Source: Salinimicrobium sp049680855 (lineage in GTDB: Bacteria > Bacteroidota > Bacteroidia > Flavobacteriales > Flavobacteriaceae). From it: 64,000 nucleotides of DNA. The notes beneath the pieces were generated by a model, which was not told the DNA's origin, did no database searches, and was given only the letters and a program-made list of their open reading frames with translations. Position numbers and translations under genes: made by a program. Each line of letters opens with the position of its first letter. Positions within the stretch are counted from its first letter, which is position 1. Positions 43,345 to 53,600 of the stretch are shown here, in pieces. The stretch lies in the NCBI RefSeq assembly GCF_049680855.1, contig NZ_JBMPGS010000006.1, positions 67,013 through 131,012 on the forward strand, read 5' to 3'.

Positions 43345-43938
43345 TTAAATTTTATTCATTTTCTCCAGTACAAAACCCTTATAATGAGATTCCTTACAAA
43401 GGATGGTGTCTTCTGCTGTTAAACTTTTAAGATCAAACTTTGATTCGTAATACTTTTCTAGAAAAGTACGAGACCAAAATCGCGGATGAAAGAGGAACAG
43501 CGGATTCCTCAAGAGCGGGTAGGGTATAAAATGGTAAGATTTTACTCCTTTAGAACGATAAAAATTCTTAACCTCCGCTTCAATTCCTAATTCCCTTCCA
43601 GCGATGCACACTGCTCTACGTTGACATTTTGAACCAATGAAGTGCTGGGCAAGATGTGGAGAGAAACCGTGCAGGAAAAATTGATCTTTAATCCGTTTGT
43701 AATTTTGGTATCGAGACCAACTGTCCATTATGACCAGAAAGATATGTACAAAGGAGAACAAAAAGCAGTAAAACCAGAATATCACTTTGACCAGAGAGTT
43801 GCCATTGATTGCAGTTGAAAACATGTCCCAGTAAAACCAGGATTGGAACAGGAATATGCCAAGCGATAAATATAGCAGTTTTCCCACCCGTAGGTAGGAG
43901 ATAAATGTGGATGGGTGATGAGGTAATGCTCCCGACAT
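43345..43938 (-). CDS. Membrane protein of unknown function
   Basis: 197 aa. Two hydrophobic segments (about 20-38 and 50-71) precede a basic cytoplasmic region of about 125 residues with aromatic-rich PYPLLRNPLFLFHPRFW. The family is not recognised. The C-terminus (KGFVLEKMNKI) is close to the upstream region of the metalloprotease gene, so they might be co-expressed. Codon pattern and length make it a plausible real gene. Confidence 0.6.
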   Translation of the reverse strand: MSGALPHHPSTFISYLRVGKLLYLSLGIFLFQSWFYWDMFSTAINGNSLVKVIFWFYCFLFSFVHIFLVIMDSWSRYQNYKRIKDQFFLHGFSPHLAQHFIGSKCQRRAVCIAGRELGIEAEVKNFYRSKGVKSYHFIPYPLLRNPLFLFHPRFWSRTFLEKYYESKFDLKSLTAEDTILCKESHYKGFVLEKMNKI

Positions 43939-44312
43939 TTATCTAAGATAAAAATTTTTAAAGCTAAAAATGGGGCGGCATTAGTAAAATTGATTTATTC
44001 CTCTGCATATTGGAGCCTTGGGAAGCACTAATTTTATATGATTTTTGAATACTGGGGAAGTTATTTCTGCTGTAATTTTTATCGGAAGAAAATCTGAATA
44101 AAAGAAGAAAGTTTGCTGGGAATGGCGAATAAACTTTCACCAGCCAAATGTGTATTAAACGAAATTGGTTCTTACCTGCCGAAAAATAGGAGGTCTGTAA
44201 ATGCTTTAATAGCAATTCGAGTTTTACTTCAAAACAAGTTTTTGCAGCAACAAGATCATTGGTAAATGTAAGAATACCACTTATCACAGTTTTGTTCTGG
44301 GATAAATTAAGA
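43939..44312. other. Intergenic stretch upstream of the unknown membrane gene
   Basis: No convincing gene. A minus-strand open frame (about 43964-44287, GTG start) has no motif. AT-rich and possibly remnant DNA. Confidence 0.45.
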
Positions 44313-44393
44313 AGAGGTTGTTTTAAAAGTCTTTTTTACGTCAACCTGAAATAAATTCAGAACGACGATTTTACTGCTTTTAAAACAACCTCT
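44313..44393. repeat. Nested inverted repeat behind lysS
   Basis: AGAGGTTGTTTTAAAAG (44313-44329) is perfectly inverted at 44377-44393 with 47 bases between. Inside is a second hairpin, CTGAA-ATAAA-TTCAG, flanked by GTCAACC and AACGACG. The arrangement resembles short REP- or MITE-like elements of flavobacterial genomes; as RNA it could also protect or end the lysS transcript. Confidence 0.7.
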
Positions 44394-44418
44394 AATCTAT
44401 AGTCTCAAAAATGGTATT

Positions 44419-46116
44419 TTAGAACCACTTTTCCACTTCCTCCAGCTGCAAGGCAGCAATGGGTAATTTGTTCTTCTTGCGCAGACCGTTCAGTTTTTGG
44501 TGAACCTGGGTTGCTTTGTTTTCCCGAAGCTTAGAAACAGTAGGGAATTCATGCATTACGGTATCTACCCATTCCTGCGGAACCCCAATTTTAAGAAAAT
44601 CTTCAGGTTTTGGAGTTGCTGCTTTCTTTTCAGGTTTCATTTGAGGAAAGAAAAGCACTTCCTGTATGGATTGTTTGTTGGTAAGGAACATGATCAAACG
44701 GTCCATTCCAATTCCAAGTCCAGATGTTGGAGGCATTCCATATTCCAGCGCTCTTAAAAAGTCATTGTCGATAAACATTGCCTCATCATCCCCTTTTTCA
44801 GAAAGTTTAAGCTGCTCTTCAAAACGCTCCCGCTGGTCGATAGGGTCATTTAATTCGGAATATGCGTTTGCGATCTCTTTTCCGCAGACCATCAGCTCAA
44901 AACGCTCGGTAAGCTCAGGATTGTCGCGGTGTTCTTTACAAAGCGGACTCATTTCTTTCGGATAATCTGTAATAAACGTCGGCTGAATAAAATTGCCTTC
45001 GCATTTCTCCCCAAAAATCTCATCAATGAGTTTTCCTTTCCCCATAGTGTCGTCTACCTCAATTCCCATTCCCTTGGCTGCTTCATACAATTCCTTTTCA
45101 GATTTTCCTGTAATGTCAAATCCTGTGAATTTCTTGATAGCATCGGTCATGGTCACGCGAGCATAAGGAGCTTTAAAATTCACGTTGTGCTTTCCAAAAG
45201 TTGCTTCTGTAGTGCCATTTACGGCGATTGCGCAATGCTCCAGAAGGTTTTCGGTAAATTCCATCATCCAGTTGTAATCCTTATAGGAAACATAGATTTC
45301 CATTGCTGTAAATTCTGGATTATGCGTCCGATCCATTCCTTCATTTCTGAAGTTTTTGGAGAACTCATACACGCCATCAAATCCGCCAACGATGAGCCTT
45401 TTTAAATACAGCTCGTTCGCAATTCTCAGGTACAATGGTATATCAAGCGCGTTGTGGTGCGTGATAAACGGTCTCGCAGCTGCACCACCGGGAATAGATT
45501 GTAAAATGGGAGTTTCCACCTCAAAATATCCTTTGTCATTGAAGAAATTTCGCATCGCATTGAAAAGCTTGGTGCGCTTTACAAATATTTCCTTCACTTT
45601 AGGGTTCACTACAAGATCGGCATAACGCTGTCTGTATCTGTGTTCAGGATCATTGAACTCATCATAAGTTCTTCCTTCTTTATCGGTTTTTGGAAGCGGT
45701 AGTGGTTTTAAAGATTTACTCAGGAGCGTGTAATCTTTTACCATTACGGTCATTTCACCCACTTTGGTTTTGAATAATTCTCCTTCAATACCAATAAAAT
45801 CACCTATGTCGAGTAATTTTTTATAAACGTCGTTGTATTTGCTTTTGTCTTCGCCGGGGCAGATCTCATCCCGGTTAAAATATACCTGAATTTTCCCGCT
45901 TGAATCCTGGATCTCTGCAAAAGATGCTTTTCCCTGAATCCTTCTGGACATAAGCCTTCCGGCAATTACTACCTTTTTATCTTCTTCAAATTTGGACTTT
46001 ATTTCTGAAGTAGTGTGATCTACCGGAAAAAGTGCCGCCGGATAGGGATCAATATTGAGATTTCTTAAGGATTTGAGTTTTTCTCTGCGAATAACTTCCT
46101 GTTCAGATAACGACAT
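44419..46116 (-). CDS. lysS: Lysyl-tRNA synthetase, class II
   Basis: 565 aa. Charges tRNA-Lys. The N-terminal OB-fold (anticodon binding, about 55-160) is followed by the class II core with motif 2 FRNEGMDRTHNPEF and motif 3 GLGIGMDRLIMF. A C-terminal extension of about 75 residues (KPEKKAATPKPEDFLK onward) is common in Bacteroidota LysRS. The ATG at 46114-46116 (MSLSEQEVIRREKL) was preferred over a longer frame because the promoter lies at 46142-46149. Confidence 0.96.
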   Translation of the reverse strand: MSLSEQEVIRREKLKSLRNLNIDPYPAALFPVDHTTSEIKSKFEEDKKVVIAGRLMSRRIQGKASFAEIQDSSGKIQVYFNRDEICPGEDKSKYNDVYKKLLDIGDFIGIEGELFKTKVGEMTVMVKDYTLLSKSLKPLPLPKTDKEGRTYDEFNDPEHRYRQRYADLVVNPKVKEIFVKRTKLFNAMRNFFNDKGYFEVETPILQSIPGGAAARPFITHHNALDIPLYLRIANELYLKRLIVGGFDGVYEFSKNFRNEGMDRTHNPEFTAMEIYVSYKDYNWMMEFTENLLEHCAIAVNGTTEATFGKHNVNFKAPYARVTMTDAIKKFTGFDITGKSEKELYEAAKGMGIEVDDTMGKGKLIDEIFGEKCEGNFIQPTFITDYPKEMSPLCKEHRDNPELTERFELMVCGKEIANAYSELNDPIDQRERFEEQLKLSEKGDDEAMFIDNDFLRALEYGMPPTSGLGIGMDRLIMFLTNKQSIQEVLFFPQMKPEKKAATPKPEDFLKIGVPQEWVDTVMHEFPTVSKLRENKATQVHQKLNGLRKKNKLPIAALQLEEVEKWF

Positions 46117-46141
46117 GATATTATTTTGATAATTGAACTTG

Positions 46142-46149
46142 CAAAGATA
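46142..46149 (-). promoter_or_regulatory. lysS promoter
   Basis: Minus strand TATCTTTG, with TTG (46170-46172) 20 bases upstream: a full TTG-N20-TAnnTTTG promoter. It is divergent from the Pmp3 promoter. Confidence 0.75.
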
Positions 46150-46219
46150 CAGACAATACAGCAACCAATCAATTGTTTTTTCGGGGGAACGGGGTTGCTT
46201 TTTTGTGGCCAATAAATTC

Positions 46220-46227
46220 TATCTTTG
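46220..46227 (+). promoter_or_regulatory. Promoter for the Pmp3-type gene
   Basis: TATCTTTG, 8 bases before the ATG, with a TTG 22 bases further upstream. Confidence 0.65.
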
Positions 46228-46235
46228 TATTCAGT

Positions 46236-46394
46236 ATGAGCATCTGGAGAGTAATTTTATCGATTTTATTTCCGCCTTTAGCAGTGTTGGATAAAGGTTG
46301 CGGTTCTATTGTGATCGTGTTGATATTAACCCTTTTGGGCTGGATTCCCGGTGTGCTGGCCGCATTGATCATTCTGAATAAGTCTGAAAAATGA
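46236..46394 (+). CDS. YqaE/Pmp3-family small membrane peptide
   Basis: 52 aa. Two hydrophobic helices with the family pattern SILFPPLAVLDKGCG and LTLLGWIPGVLAALIIL. These proteolipids help keep membrane potential under salt or cold stress. The gene has its own promoter and is divergent from lysS. Confidence 0.9.
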   Translation: MSIWRVILSILFPPLAVLDKGCGSIVIVLILTLLGWIPGVLAALIILNKSEK

Positions 46395-46456
46395 TCTATT
46401 TGGCAAGAAACTGCTGCAAGAATTAAATGAAGCTGAATCATTAAAGATATTTCCAC

Positions 46457-47155
46457 TTGAACAAAGTTGTAAAATTAGAGGAACTCGGTCGAAAAGATTA
46501 TAAAGAAACCTGGGATTACCAGGAAGGGCTTTTTAAAGAGATCCTGGATCAAAAAATAAAGAACCGTCGCCAAAATCTTTCAGAATCCACCAGTAATCAT
46601 TTGTTGTTTGTGGAGCATCCTCATGTGTATACGCTTGGAAAGAGCGGTGACAGAGAAAATTTATTGATCAACGAGGAACAACTGAAAGAAAAGCAGGCGT
46701 CGTTTTATAAGATCAACAGGGGTGGAGATATTACCTATCACGGGCCCGGGCAAATTGTGGGCTATCCCATCCTGGACCTTGAAAATTTCTTTACAGATAT
46801 CCATAAATACCTGCGATTGCTGGAAGAGGTGATGATCCTTACCCTGGCTGAGTATCGCGTTAAAGCCGAAAGAAGTCCCGGGGAAACCGGAGTATGGCTG
46901 GATGTGGGTACTCCTTTTGCCCGCAAGATTTGTGCGATGGGCGTTCGCGCCAGTCGCTGGGTAACCATGCACGGGTTTGCGCTTAATGTGAATGCAGATC
47001 TTGGCTATTTCGATAACATAATTCCCTGCGGAATCAAAGGCAAAGCGGTGACTTCATTAAACGTGGAACTCGGAGTTACTGAAGTTTCTATGGAAGAGGT
47101 CAGGGAAAAAATAAAGAAGCATTTTTCTGCCCTTTTTGAAGCTCAGCTTCAGTAA
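46457..47155 (+). CDS. lipB: Octanoyltransferase LipB
   Basis: 232 aa. Moves the octanoyl group from acyl carrier protein to lipoyl domains. Contains RGGDITYHGPGQIVGYPI, the Lys in ARKICAMGVR and the acyl-carrying Cys in IIPCGI. The start is TTG at 46457 (MNKVVKLEELGRKDYKETW), the conserved N-terminus; no ATG is available nearby. It lies 62 bases after the Pmp3 gene and converges on a lipoprotein gene with a 3-base gap. Confidence 0.94.
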   Translation: MNKVVKLEELGRKDYKETWDYQEGLFKEILDQKIKNRRQNLSESTSNHLLFVEHPHVYTLGKSGDRENLLINEEQLKEKQASFYKINRGGDITYHGPGQIVGYPILDLENFFTDIHKYLRLLEEVMILTLAEYRVKAERSPGETGVWLDVGTPFARKICAMGVRASRWVTMHGFALNVNADLGYFDNIIPCGIKGKAVTSLNVELGVTEVSMEEVREKIKKHFSALFEAQLQ

Positions 47156-47158
47156 ATT

Positions 47159-49624
47159 TCACTGTTTTATTTCGTAAAGCAGCAAGTTGTTTTCCTCACC
47201 TTCTACTACAAACTCCAGGTTGTTATCTTCATCAATGTCATTTAGATCAATACCTGAATTTCCATAAACCGGAAAACCGGGAAGGAGTTCAGCATTGCTG
47301 TCAAACAAAAAGATGCGGTGCGATTGAGTATCGGTTACACTGAAAAATAACTTATTGTTGATGTAAAAGATCTGCGGACGAGTATATAGCCCAAAATCCA
47401 GCTCTACCTCCTTGCCTTTAATGTTTAATAGATTGTCTGAAAGCGTTACGAGGCTTTTGGCTGTTGCGTCCAGGGAATGGTTTTCAGTGAGATTTAATTT
47501 TTCTCTAGTCACACTTCCATTCTGGCTAATCCTGATCAAATTTCCTTCCCGGTTTGTGGAGATGAAGTCATTATTGTATTCAAACCAGTCATTTCCTGAA
47601 GGCTCAAGTTCTTCCTTTACTGTCACCCGCGTATTTCCTCTTCTGTCTAGGATGTTGAGGTTTCCTGAGGCTTCAGAAATGACAATATAATCCTTCTTTC
47701 CAATCCTAATGTGCTTTGGCGGGAGGTTGATCCTGTTTTTTGCGGCGTCAAATCCGAAGCCTTTTACGCGGTTTCCTTTATTGTCGTACATGAAAACCTC
47801 GTTCTCCTGCACTACTACAAATCGGTATTTTCGATTGTTCTCATAATCGAAAATGGCCAGTGGCTGTGTGATCTCATCATCAAATTCCAGCGGAAAAGGC
47901 GCTACGTCATTTCCTTCACGATCAATTACATTAAGCTTATTTGGAGTGGCAAAAGCTAACTGAATTCTCCCGTTTTTTAAAATATCCACCTGCTGCACCT
48001 TTCCAAGAATCCTTGCTTCTAAAGGCTTTTTCCAATAGATATTTCCGGTTTCTGAAATGAAGTAAAGCTGGTTGTCTTCATCCTGTACAGCGATATCCAT
48101 CCCTTTGCTGCGGTGATTTGTAATAAACGAAGCAGGAATTGCTATTTCTGAATCTAAAGCAATGCTCGCACTTTGCTGTATCCCGGCAGCACTCATTTTG
48201 CGCTCATTCTTCTCTAAAATTCCGTGGATATGAGCAAAATTGTCATTATAAATAAGCTGAAAAGCAGTAAAAGGATAATTTTCCACCTGAATTTCGGCAA
48301 AAGCACTCCTTTTTTCTTCTGAAATTTGTGTGGAAAAATCTTTCTTAAAAATATCATTTTTGGATACCCAGAGAATAGAAGCTTCAGTACTCATGTTCTC
48401 AAAGGAAGAGATATATGCGTCGTTTGTGGCGAAAGTATTGTTATTTTGATAATGGGCAGTGATTGCTTTTAACGTCTGCAGGTCTTCTGAAAATAAAAGA
48501 AAACTATCTAGTTGAAGGAAATACTTCAGGTTTTTCGGGTTTAGCAGAGGCTGAAGAAGTTTTTCAAATGTTCCGTTTCCGTCATAGTTAAAAATGGCAA
48601 TTTCACGATATTCTTCTACCGGGTTTCTGCCCGCGCTATACGATTCTAGTGCTTCGGGTAATGGCGACCTGATAACGAAAACATTTGCTGCTTCAGAATA
48701 TATCATTCCGATTTCATTGCTATTTTCCAGGAGTTGCTGTTCTTTTGATCCTGAAATGTCATTTTCGGATGAATTTCTGAGGTTGTTTTGCAGCGGTTCA
48801 AATTCCTGGAAACTGTAGGAAAGAAAAGCGCTACTTTGATTGGAGACAATTTTGGCGATTTCATTTCGCGCCGGATTTACATCTTTGAAAAGATTCTTAA
48901 ATTTTGGCAGGGAATCGCTGGCGGTTGTTATTCCGTCGAGCTTGACGGAGTTTTGGGAAACTTCCAGATCTATTGCTGTCCAATTGCTGAAATTATTGAG
49001 AAAAGAAGCAGAGCCACTGGGGAGAATTCTTAAAAAATCTGCCGTGAGACTACCGTGGTTAATGAAAACTGTTGGGTTCTTTGCAGAAGCCGCTTTCAAA
49101 GCCTTCTGAAAATCTGTTGGAAATGCCATTTTTGGATCGCTTTCTTTCTTGAGAAGCTCTTCCAGGATCTGTCTAGATTCCGAGGCAATGAGAATGCTGT
49201 CTATGAAGGTGTTGTAGATTGTTCTTTTATTAGTGAAATGAGAGCTTATTTCTTCCGAAGTATATTCAAAGTCTGGATCTTGAACGGAATCTTTACATTT
49301 TATGTAGGGTAAACCGTTACTTATGTAAGTTAGGATTCCCGGCTCATCGTTCCCTCCTGAAAATGCAATAATTGCGGGCTTTTCATTTATAAAGTTTTCA
49401 AAGGCAGAAAACCTGCTTATTAGATCTGTGATTAGCGGGTGAGAACCATTGTTTTTGAGAAAGCTGTTGTTTTTTAAGTCTGTGATAAATAAATCGGGAT
49501 GATTTGTTTTAATGGCGATGGCTGTATTTGCCGGGATGTAACTGGTGATCTCCTGTTTTTCTGGGTTGTCCTTTGCGCAGCCCAGAATTGCAAGGGACAA
49601 AAGGAACAACAGTAAATTTCTCAT
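47159..49624 (-). CDS. Large lipoprotein with C-terminal beta-propeller-like region, unknown function
   Basis: 821 aa. Lipobox LAILGCAK. The N-terminal half (about 25-480) is not recognised but has a mixed alpha/beta pattern that recalls DUF3352-like proteins. The second half consists of repeated blade-like units (LNVIDREGNDVAPFP, VFMYDNKGNRVKGFG, LNILDRRGN, IFLFDSNAELLPGFPV), ending in DLNDIDEDNNLEFVVEG. It is anchored to a membrane surface and lies 30 bases after rnhB, in the same direction. The role is unknown. Confidence 0.75.
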   Translation of the reverse strand: MRNLLLFLLSLAILGCAKDNPEKQEITSYIPANTAIAIKTNHPDLFITDLKNNSFLKNNGSHPLITDLISRFSAFENFINEKPAIIAFSGGNDEPGILTYISNGLPYIKCKDSVQDPDFEYTSEEISSHFTNKRTIYNTFIDSILIASESRQILEELLKKESDPKMAFPTDFQKALKAASAKNPTVFINHGSLTADFLRILPSGSASFLNNFSNWTAIDLEVSQNSVKLDGITTASDSLPKFKNLFKDVNPARNEIAKIVSNQSSAFLSYSFQEFEPLQNNLRNSSENDISGSKEQQLLENSNEIGMIYSEAANVFVIRSPLPEALESYSAGRNPVEEYREIAIFNYDGNGTFEKLLQPLLNPKNLKYFLQLDSFLLFSEDLQTLKAITAHYQNNNTFATNDAYISSFENMSTEASILWVSKNDIFKKDFSTQISEEKRSAFAEIQVENYPFTAFQLIYNDNFAHIHGILEKNERKMSAAGIQQSASIALDSEIAIPASFITNHRSKGMDIAVQDEDNQLYFISETGNIYWKKPLEARILGKVQQVDILKNGRIQLAFATPNKLNVIDREGNDVAPFPLEFDDEITQPLAIFDYENNRKYRFVVVQENEVFMYDNKGNRVKGFGFDAAKNRINLPPKHIRIGKKDYIVISEASGNLNILDRRGNTRVTVKEELEPSGNDWFEYNNDFISTNREGNLIRISQNGSVTREKLNLTENHSLDATAKSLVTLSDNLLNIKGKEVELDFGLYTRPQIFYINNKLFFSVTDTQSHRIFLFDSNAELLPGFPVYGNSGIDLNDIDEDNNLEFVVEGEENNLLLYEIKQ
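48754..48764. repeat. AAATGNCATTT dyad, copy 12
   Basis: AAATGTCATTT in the large lipoprotein gene, read on the coding strand as Asn-Asp-Ile-Ser. Confidence 0.6.
49121..49131. repeat. AAATGNCATTT dyad, copy 13
   Basis: AAATGCCATTT in the large lipoprotein gene, here read in another frame as Lys-Met-Ala-Phe. Confidence 0.6.
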
Positions 49625-49654
49625 AAAATCTAATTTATGAGGCAAATTTAATAT

Positions 49655-50254
49655 TTAGATGGCAAGTTCCAACTGCTCTGGCAAAAGCCTGAAACTTTTT
49701 CGATGGTATTTTGTAATGCCATACTTTTTAATTGCTTCTCTATGCTCTGCCGTGGGATAGCCCTTATTTTTCTTCCAGTTGTACATGGGGTATTCTTCAT
49801 GAATCGTTTCCATATAAGCATCCCGATAGGTTTTTGCAAGGATGGAGGCTGCGGCTACGTTGAGATATTTTCCATCACCTTTAATAATGCACTCGTGCGG
49901 GATGTTTGGATAGGTTTTAAAGCGGTTGCCGTCTACAGAAATAAATTCGGGTACATTTTTGAGTTTTTCAATGCATTTGTGCATGGCAAGAATAGAGGCG
50001 TTGAGGATGTTAATCTTATCTATTTCTTCCATAAAGATATGGTGTACAGAATAACATAAAGCTTTCTTCTCAATTATGCTTCTTAATTCCAGCCGGTTCC
50101 CCGCATTTAGTTTTTTTGAATCATTGATCATCTTATTTCTGAATCTTTTCGTAAGAATAACCGCAGCTGCTGTGACGGGTCCGGCAAGGCAACCTCTGCC
50201 AGCTTCGTCAGTTCCGCATTCATAAGTATAAGAGGTGTATTGCTTCTTAAGCAT
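49655..50254 (-). CDS. rnhB: Ribonuclease HII
   Basis: 199 aa. Removes RNA from RNA-DNA hybrids and single ribonucleotides from DNA. The active-site motif GTDEAGRGCLAGPV with Asp-Glu is near the N-terminus, followed by DSKKLNAGNR, SILAMHKCIEKL and NVAAASILAKTYRD. The ATG at 50252-50254 gives the normal length; the frame is open 13 codons upstream. Confidence 0.95.
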   Translation of the reverse strand: MLKKQYTSYTYECGTDEAGRGCLAGPVTAAAVILTKRFRNKMINDSKKLNAGNRLELRSIIEKKALCYSVHHIFMEEIDKINILNASILAMHKCIEKLKNVPEFISVDGNRFKTYPNIPHECIIKGDGKYLNVAAASILAKTYRDAYMETIHEEYPMYNWKKNKGYPTAEHREAIKKYGITKYHRKSFRLLPEQLELAI

Positions 50255-50527
50255 TTTTATAGATAAGTGGAGATGTATTACAACGAAAGGCAAATCTAAA
50301 TATTTTATTTCTAAAGGCTGTTTCTCCTTTTTTGATTCTCTAACCAGGTCATTCTTTCTGAATGTGGTGTTTCAGAATAGATTTAAAATTTTGTAAAACA
50401 ACTCATTTCCTTAATGGTGATTTAACAATCTTTTTAGGTTTTGTATATTAATATTAAAATCTACGTTTGGTTAAATAAAAATATCAATTTACTGAAAAAT
50501 GATGGATAAAACCTGTGTTTAGAAACA
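50255..50527. other. Gene-free stretch upstream of the first SusC gene
   Basis: AT-rich, no open frame worth reporting. TTTTGTATATTAATATTAAAA (first 20 bases considered) around 50436-50455 is a region of AT dyads. No clear operator was identified. Confidence 0.4.
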
Positions 50528-50637
50528 GTTTTCGGTGCAAATATCAAAAAATTAACAAGTGTATTACCTTGAAAATCTTGGTTTATTAGATTATTATTAG
50601 CATTTTTGGCATTGGCTAATTCAAATAAATTTAAAAA
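50528..50637 (+). repeat. Conserved leader of SusC gene 1 (copy A)
   Basis: About 110 bases that match the leader of the second SusC gene (55894-56002). Shared blocks are GTTTTCG, AAAAAATTAACA, TTGGTTTATTAGATT and GGCNTTGGCTAATTCAAATA just before the start codon. Probably holds the promoter and 5' untranslated leader; no exact TAnnTTTG is found in the shared part. Confidence 0.7.
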
Positions 50638-53600
50638 ATGAGAAAAAAATTAAGTGGAATTTTGACACTGTTATTAGTGTTGATTGCGCAGGTTACCTTT
50701 GCGCAAGAGAAAACGGTATCCGGCCAGGTGGTGGATGACCAGGGTTTTCCGCTGGTAGGAGTTAACGTAATTGAGAAAGGAACCGCGAACGGGACACAAA
50801 CCGATTTTGACGGTAATTACTCAATAATTGTAGAGCCGGGAAATGTCCTGGTTTTTACATATGTGGGATTTGTTCCCAAAGAAGTAGCAGTAGGTACTAA
50901 CGATGTTTATAACGTCGAAATGGCTACAGATACTGAGGCTTTGGAGGAAGTGGTGGTTGTGGCATATGGTACCACAAGCAGAGAAGCCTTTACGGGTTCG
51001 GCGTCTGTCGTTAAAGCTGAAGAAATGGAAATGAGGGCGGTAACTTCGCCAATATCTGCCATTGAAGGAAATTCTACAGGGGTGCAATTTACATCGGCTT
51101 CAGGTCAACCTGGATCATCTCCAGGAATTGTGATAAGAGGTGTAGGTACCTTAAATGGATCTACTTCACCATTATACATAGTAGATGGAATCCAGTATGA
51201 GGGAGGAATTAATACATTGAGCCAAAACGACATTGAATCTATTACCGTTCTTAAAGATGCAGCGTCGACATCCCTTTATGGTTCTCGTGCAGCTAATGGG
51301 GTGGTTTTGATCACGACCAAAGATGGACGAAGAGAGGCAGGAATAACAGTAAATGTGAATTCTCAGATTGGAACTGTCACAAAGGCGATTGGCGAATATG
51401 ATGAAGTCACTCCAGGACAGTATTATGAGTTGATGTGGGAAGCTTATAAGAATTCACTAGATGTTGATAACCCTGCAGCAGAAGCTTCTGCCACTATATA
51501 TAATCGTTTAGGTTATAATCCTTTTGATGTTCCCAACGATCAAATTGTAGGTACAGATGGGCAGTTGAATCCAAATGCTAATTTAATTTTTCAAGGGCTG
51601 GACTGGTATGACGTTTTAGAGCGTACTGGGGAGAGACAAAATCACTCTGTAGATGTTTCAGGTGGGGGAGATGATCATAATTTCTTTTTCTCTGCAACAC
51701 ACCTTGACGAAACTGGTTATGTAATTGAAAGTGACTTTGAGAGAACTACTAGTCGTTTGAGTGGTGATTTTTCACCAACAGATTGGTTGACTTTGGGAGG
51801 TAATGTTAATTTGTCCCTTGCAGAATCAAACGGACCTGCTTCCAGAGGTTCATCTATTGCGAACCCGTTTGCTTTTGCAAAAGACATGGGTTCCATATAT
51901 CCGGTTTACCTGGTTGATCCTCAATCTGGAGAAATCATTAGAGATGATGAAGGAAATCCTTTATTTGACAGAGGGGAAGGTTCTACTGAGTATGGAATCT
52001 CGTCAAGACCAACAAATGTGGGTCGTCATGCTATTGAAGAGGCAATTCTAAACAGTGATAATATCCAATCCAACACTTATGGTTTTCGATATAACGCAGG
52101 TTTTAAAATTATAAAGGGTCTTGAGCTTAATTTGCTTTATGGTAGAGATATTAATGACTATAAGAGCAAGAGTTATGAAAATAACTTAGTGGGTGATGGT
52201 GCTCCTGCAGGGCGTTATAGTGAGACAAGATATAGAAGAACTGTTGAGAATTTTAACCAATTGTTGAACTACGTGAAGACTTTTGGAGATCATAATTTTG
52301 ATCTGACCTTAGGACATGAAAGCTTTGACAGACATTATTCTCAGGTTTATGGATTTAAAAATACCCAGACAGCTGTAGGTATACATGAATTTGATAACTT
52401 TTCAACTATTGCCACCCTATCGGGTTATAGTTCAGATAAGCGACTTGAGGGATATTTTTCCAGGCTGAATTATAATTTCGGTGAGAAGTATTATTTGAGT
52501 GCATCGGCAAGAAGAGATGGTACTTCTGTTTTTGACAGCGATGTTCGTTGGGGTAATTTTTACTCTGTAGGTGGAGCCTGGAGAATTGATCAGGAAAGCT
52601 TTATGCAAGATGTTGCCTGGGTAAACAATTTGAAATTAAGGGCTTCTTATGGTGAGGTAGGAAACGATGATTTAAATGATTATTATATTTCACAACCTCG
52701 TTACTCTTTGTTGCCGAATGCTGGAGCTCCAGGTATCTTCTGGTCAGATTTGGGAAACAATGTGTTGACCTGGGAAACAGTGGAAAGCTATGATGTGGCG
52801 CTTGAATTTGCCTTGTTTGATTTCCGTTTGGATGGTTCTATTGAATACTACAAAAAGAATTCATCAGATTTGCTTTACAATGTACCGCTTCCAATCTCTA
52901 TGGGATTAAGTGAAGGTCCTGCTAATATTGGAGATATGTATAATGAGGGTCTTGAAGTTGGTTTAAATGCCCTGTTGTTTGATACTAACAATTTCACCTG
53001 GCAATTAGGTGTACAGGCGTCTACTTTCAGAAACGAGATCACCAATCTTCCAAGTCCTTTTGTAACGGGATCGAAAAGATGGGCAGAAGGTAGATCAAGA
53101 TTTGATTTCTTCCTGTATGATTATGCAGGAGTGGATCCGGAAAACGGAGACGCACTTTACTATGCCTACGAGGAGGATGTAGATTCTGGAGAAATGGTTC
53201 CAGTTCTTGAGGAGGATGGATCACATGCAACAGTAAATGATCACAATGATGCAAACAGAGCTTATGTTGGAGCAAGTTCTATTCCAGATGTAATAGGTTC
53301 TATTACGAATACTTTGCGATTCGGAGATTTTAGTCTGGATTTCTTGTTCACTTATCAAATAGGAGGGGATATTCTTGATTATGGGTATGCAAATATGATG
53401 CATGAAGGAGATTATGGCGCGTCTATGCACCCTGATTTGTTGAATGCATGGAGAGCTCCTGGAGATCAGACAGATGTGCCTCGTCTTGAAGTTGGAAACC
53501 CAACTTTGGCACCAAGTCTTTCTTCAAGGTGGTTGACAGATGCATCTTATTTAGCTTTTAGAAATGTGAACCTCGCTTACAATTTGAGAGGGGACTGGGC

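Noticed and set aside
43964..44287. Minus-strand open frame of 107 codons upstream of the unknown membrane gene
   Set aside because: GTG start and unconvincing composition; no support from motif or spacing.
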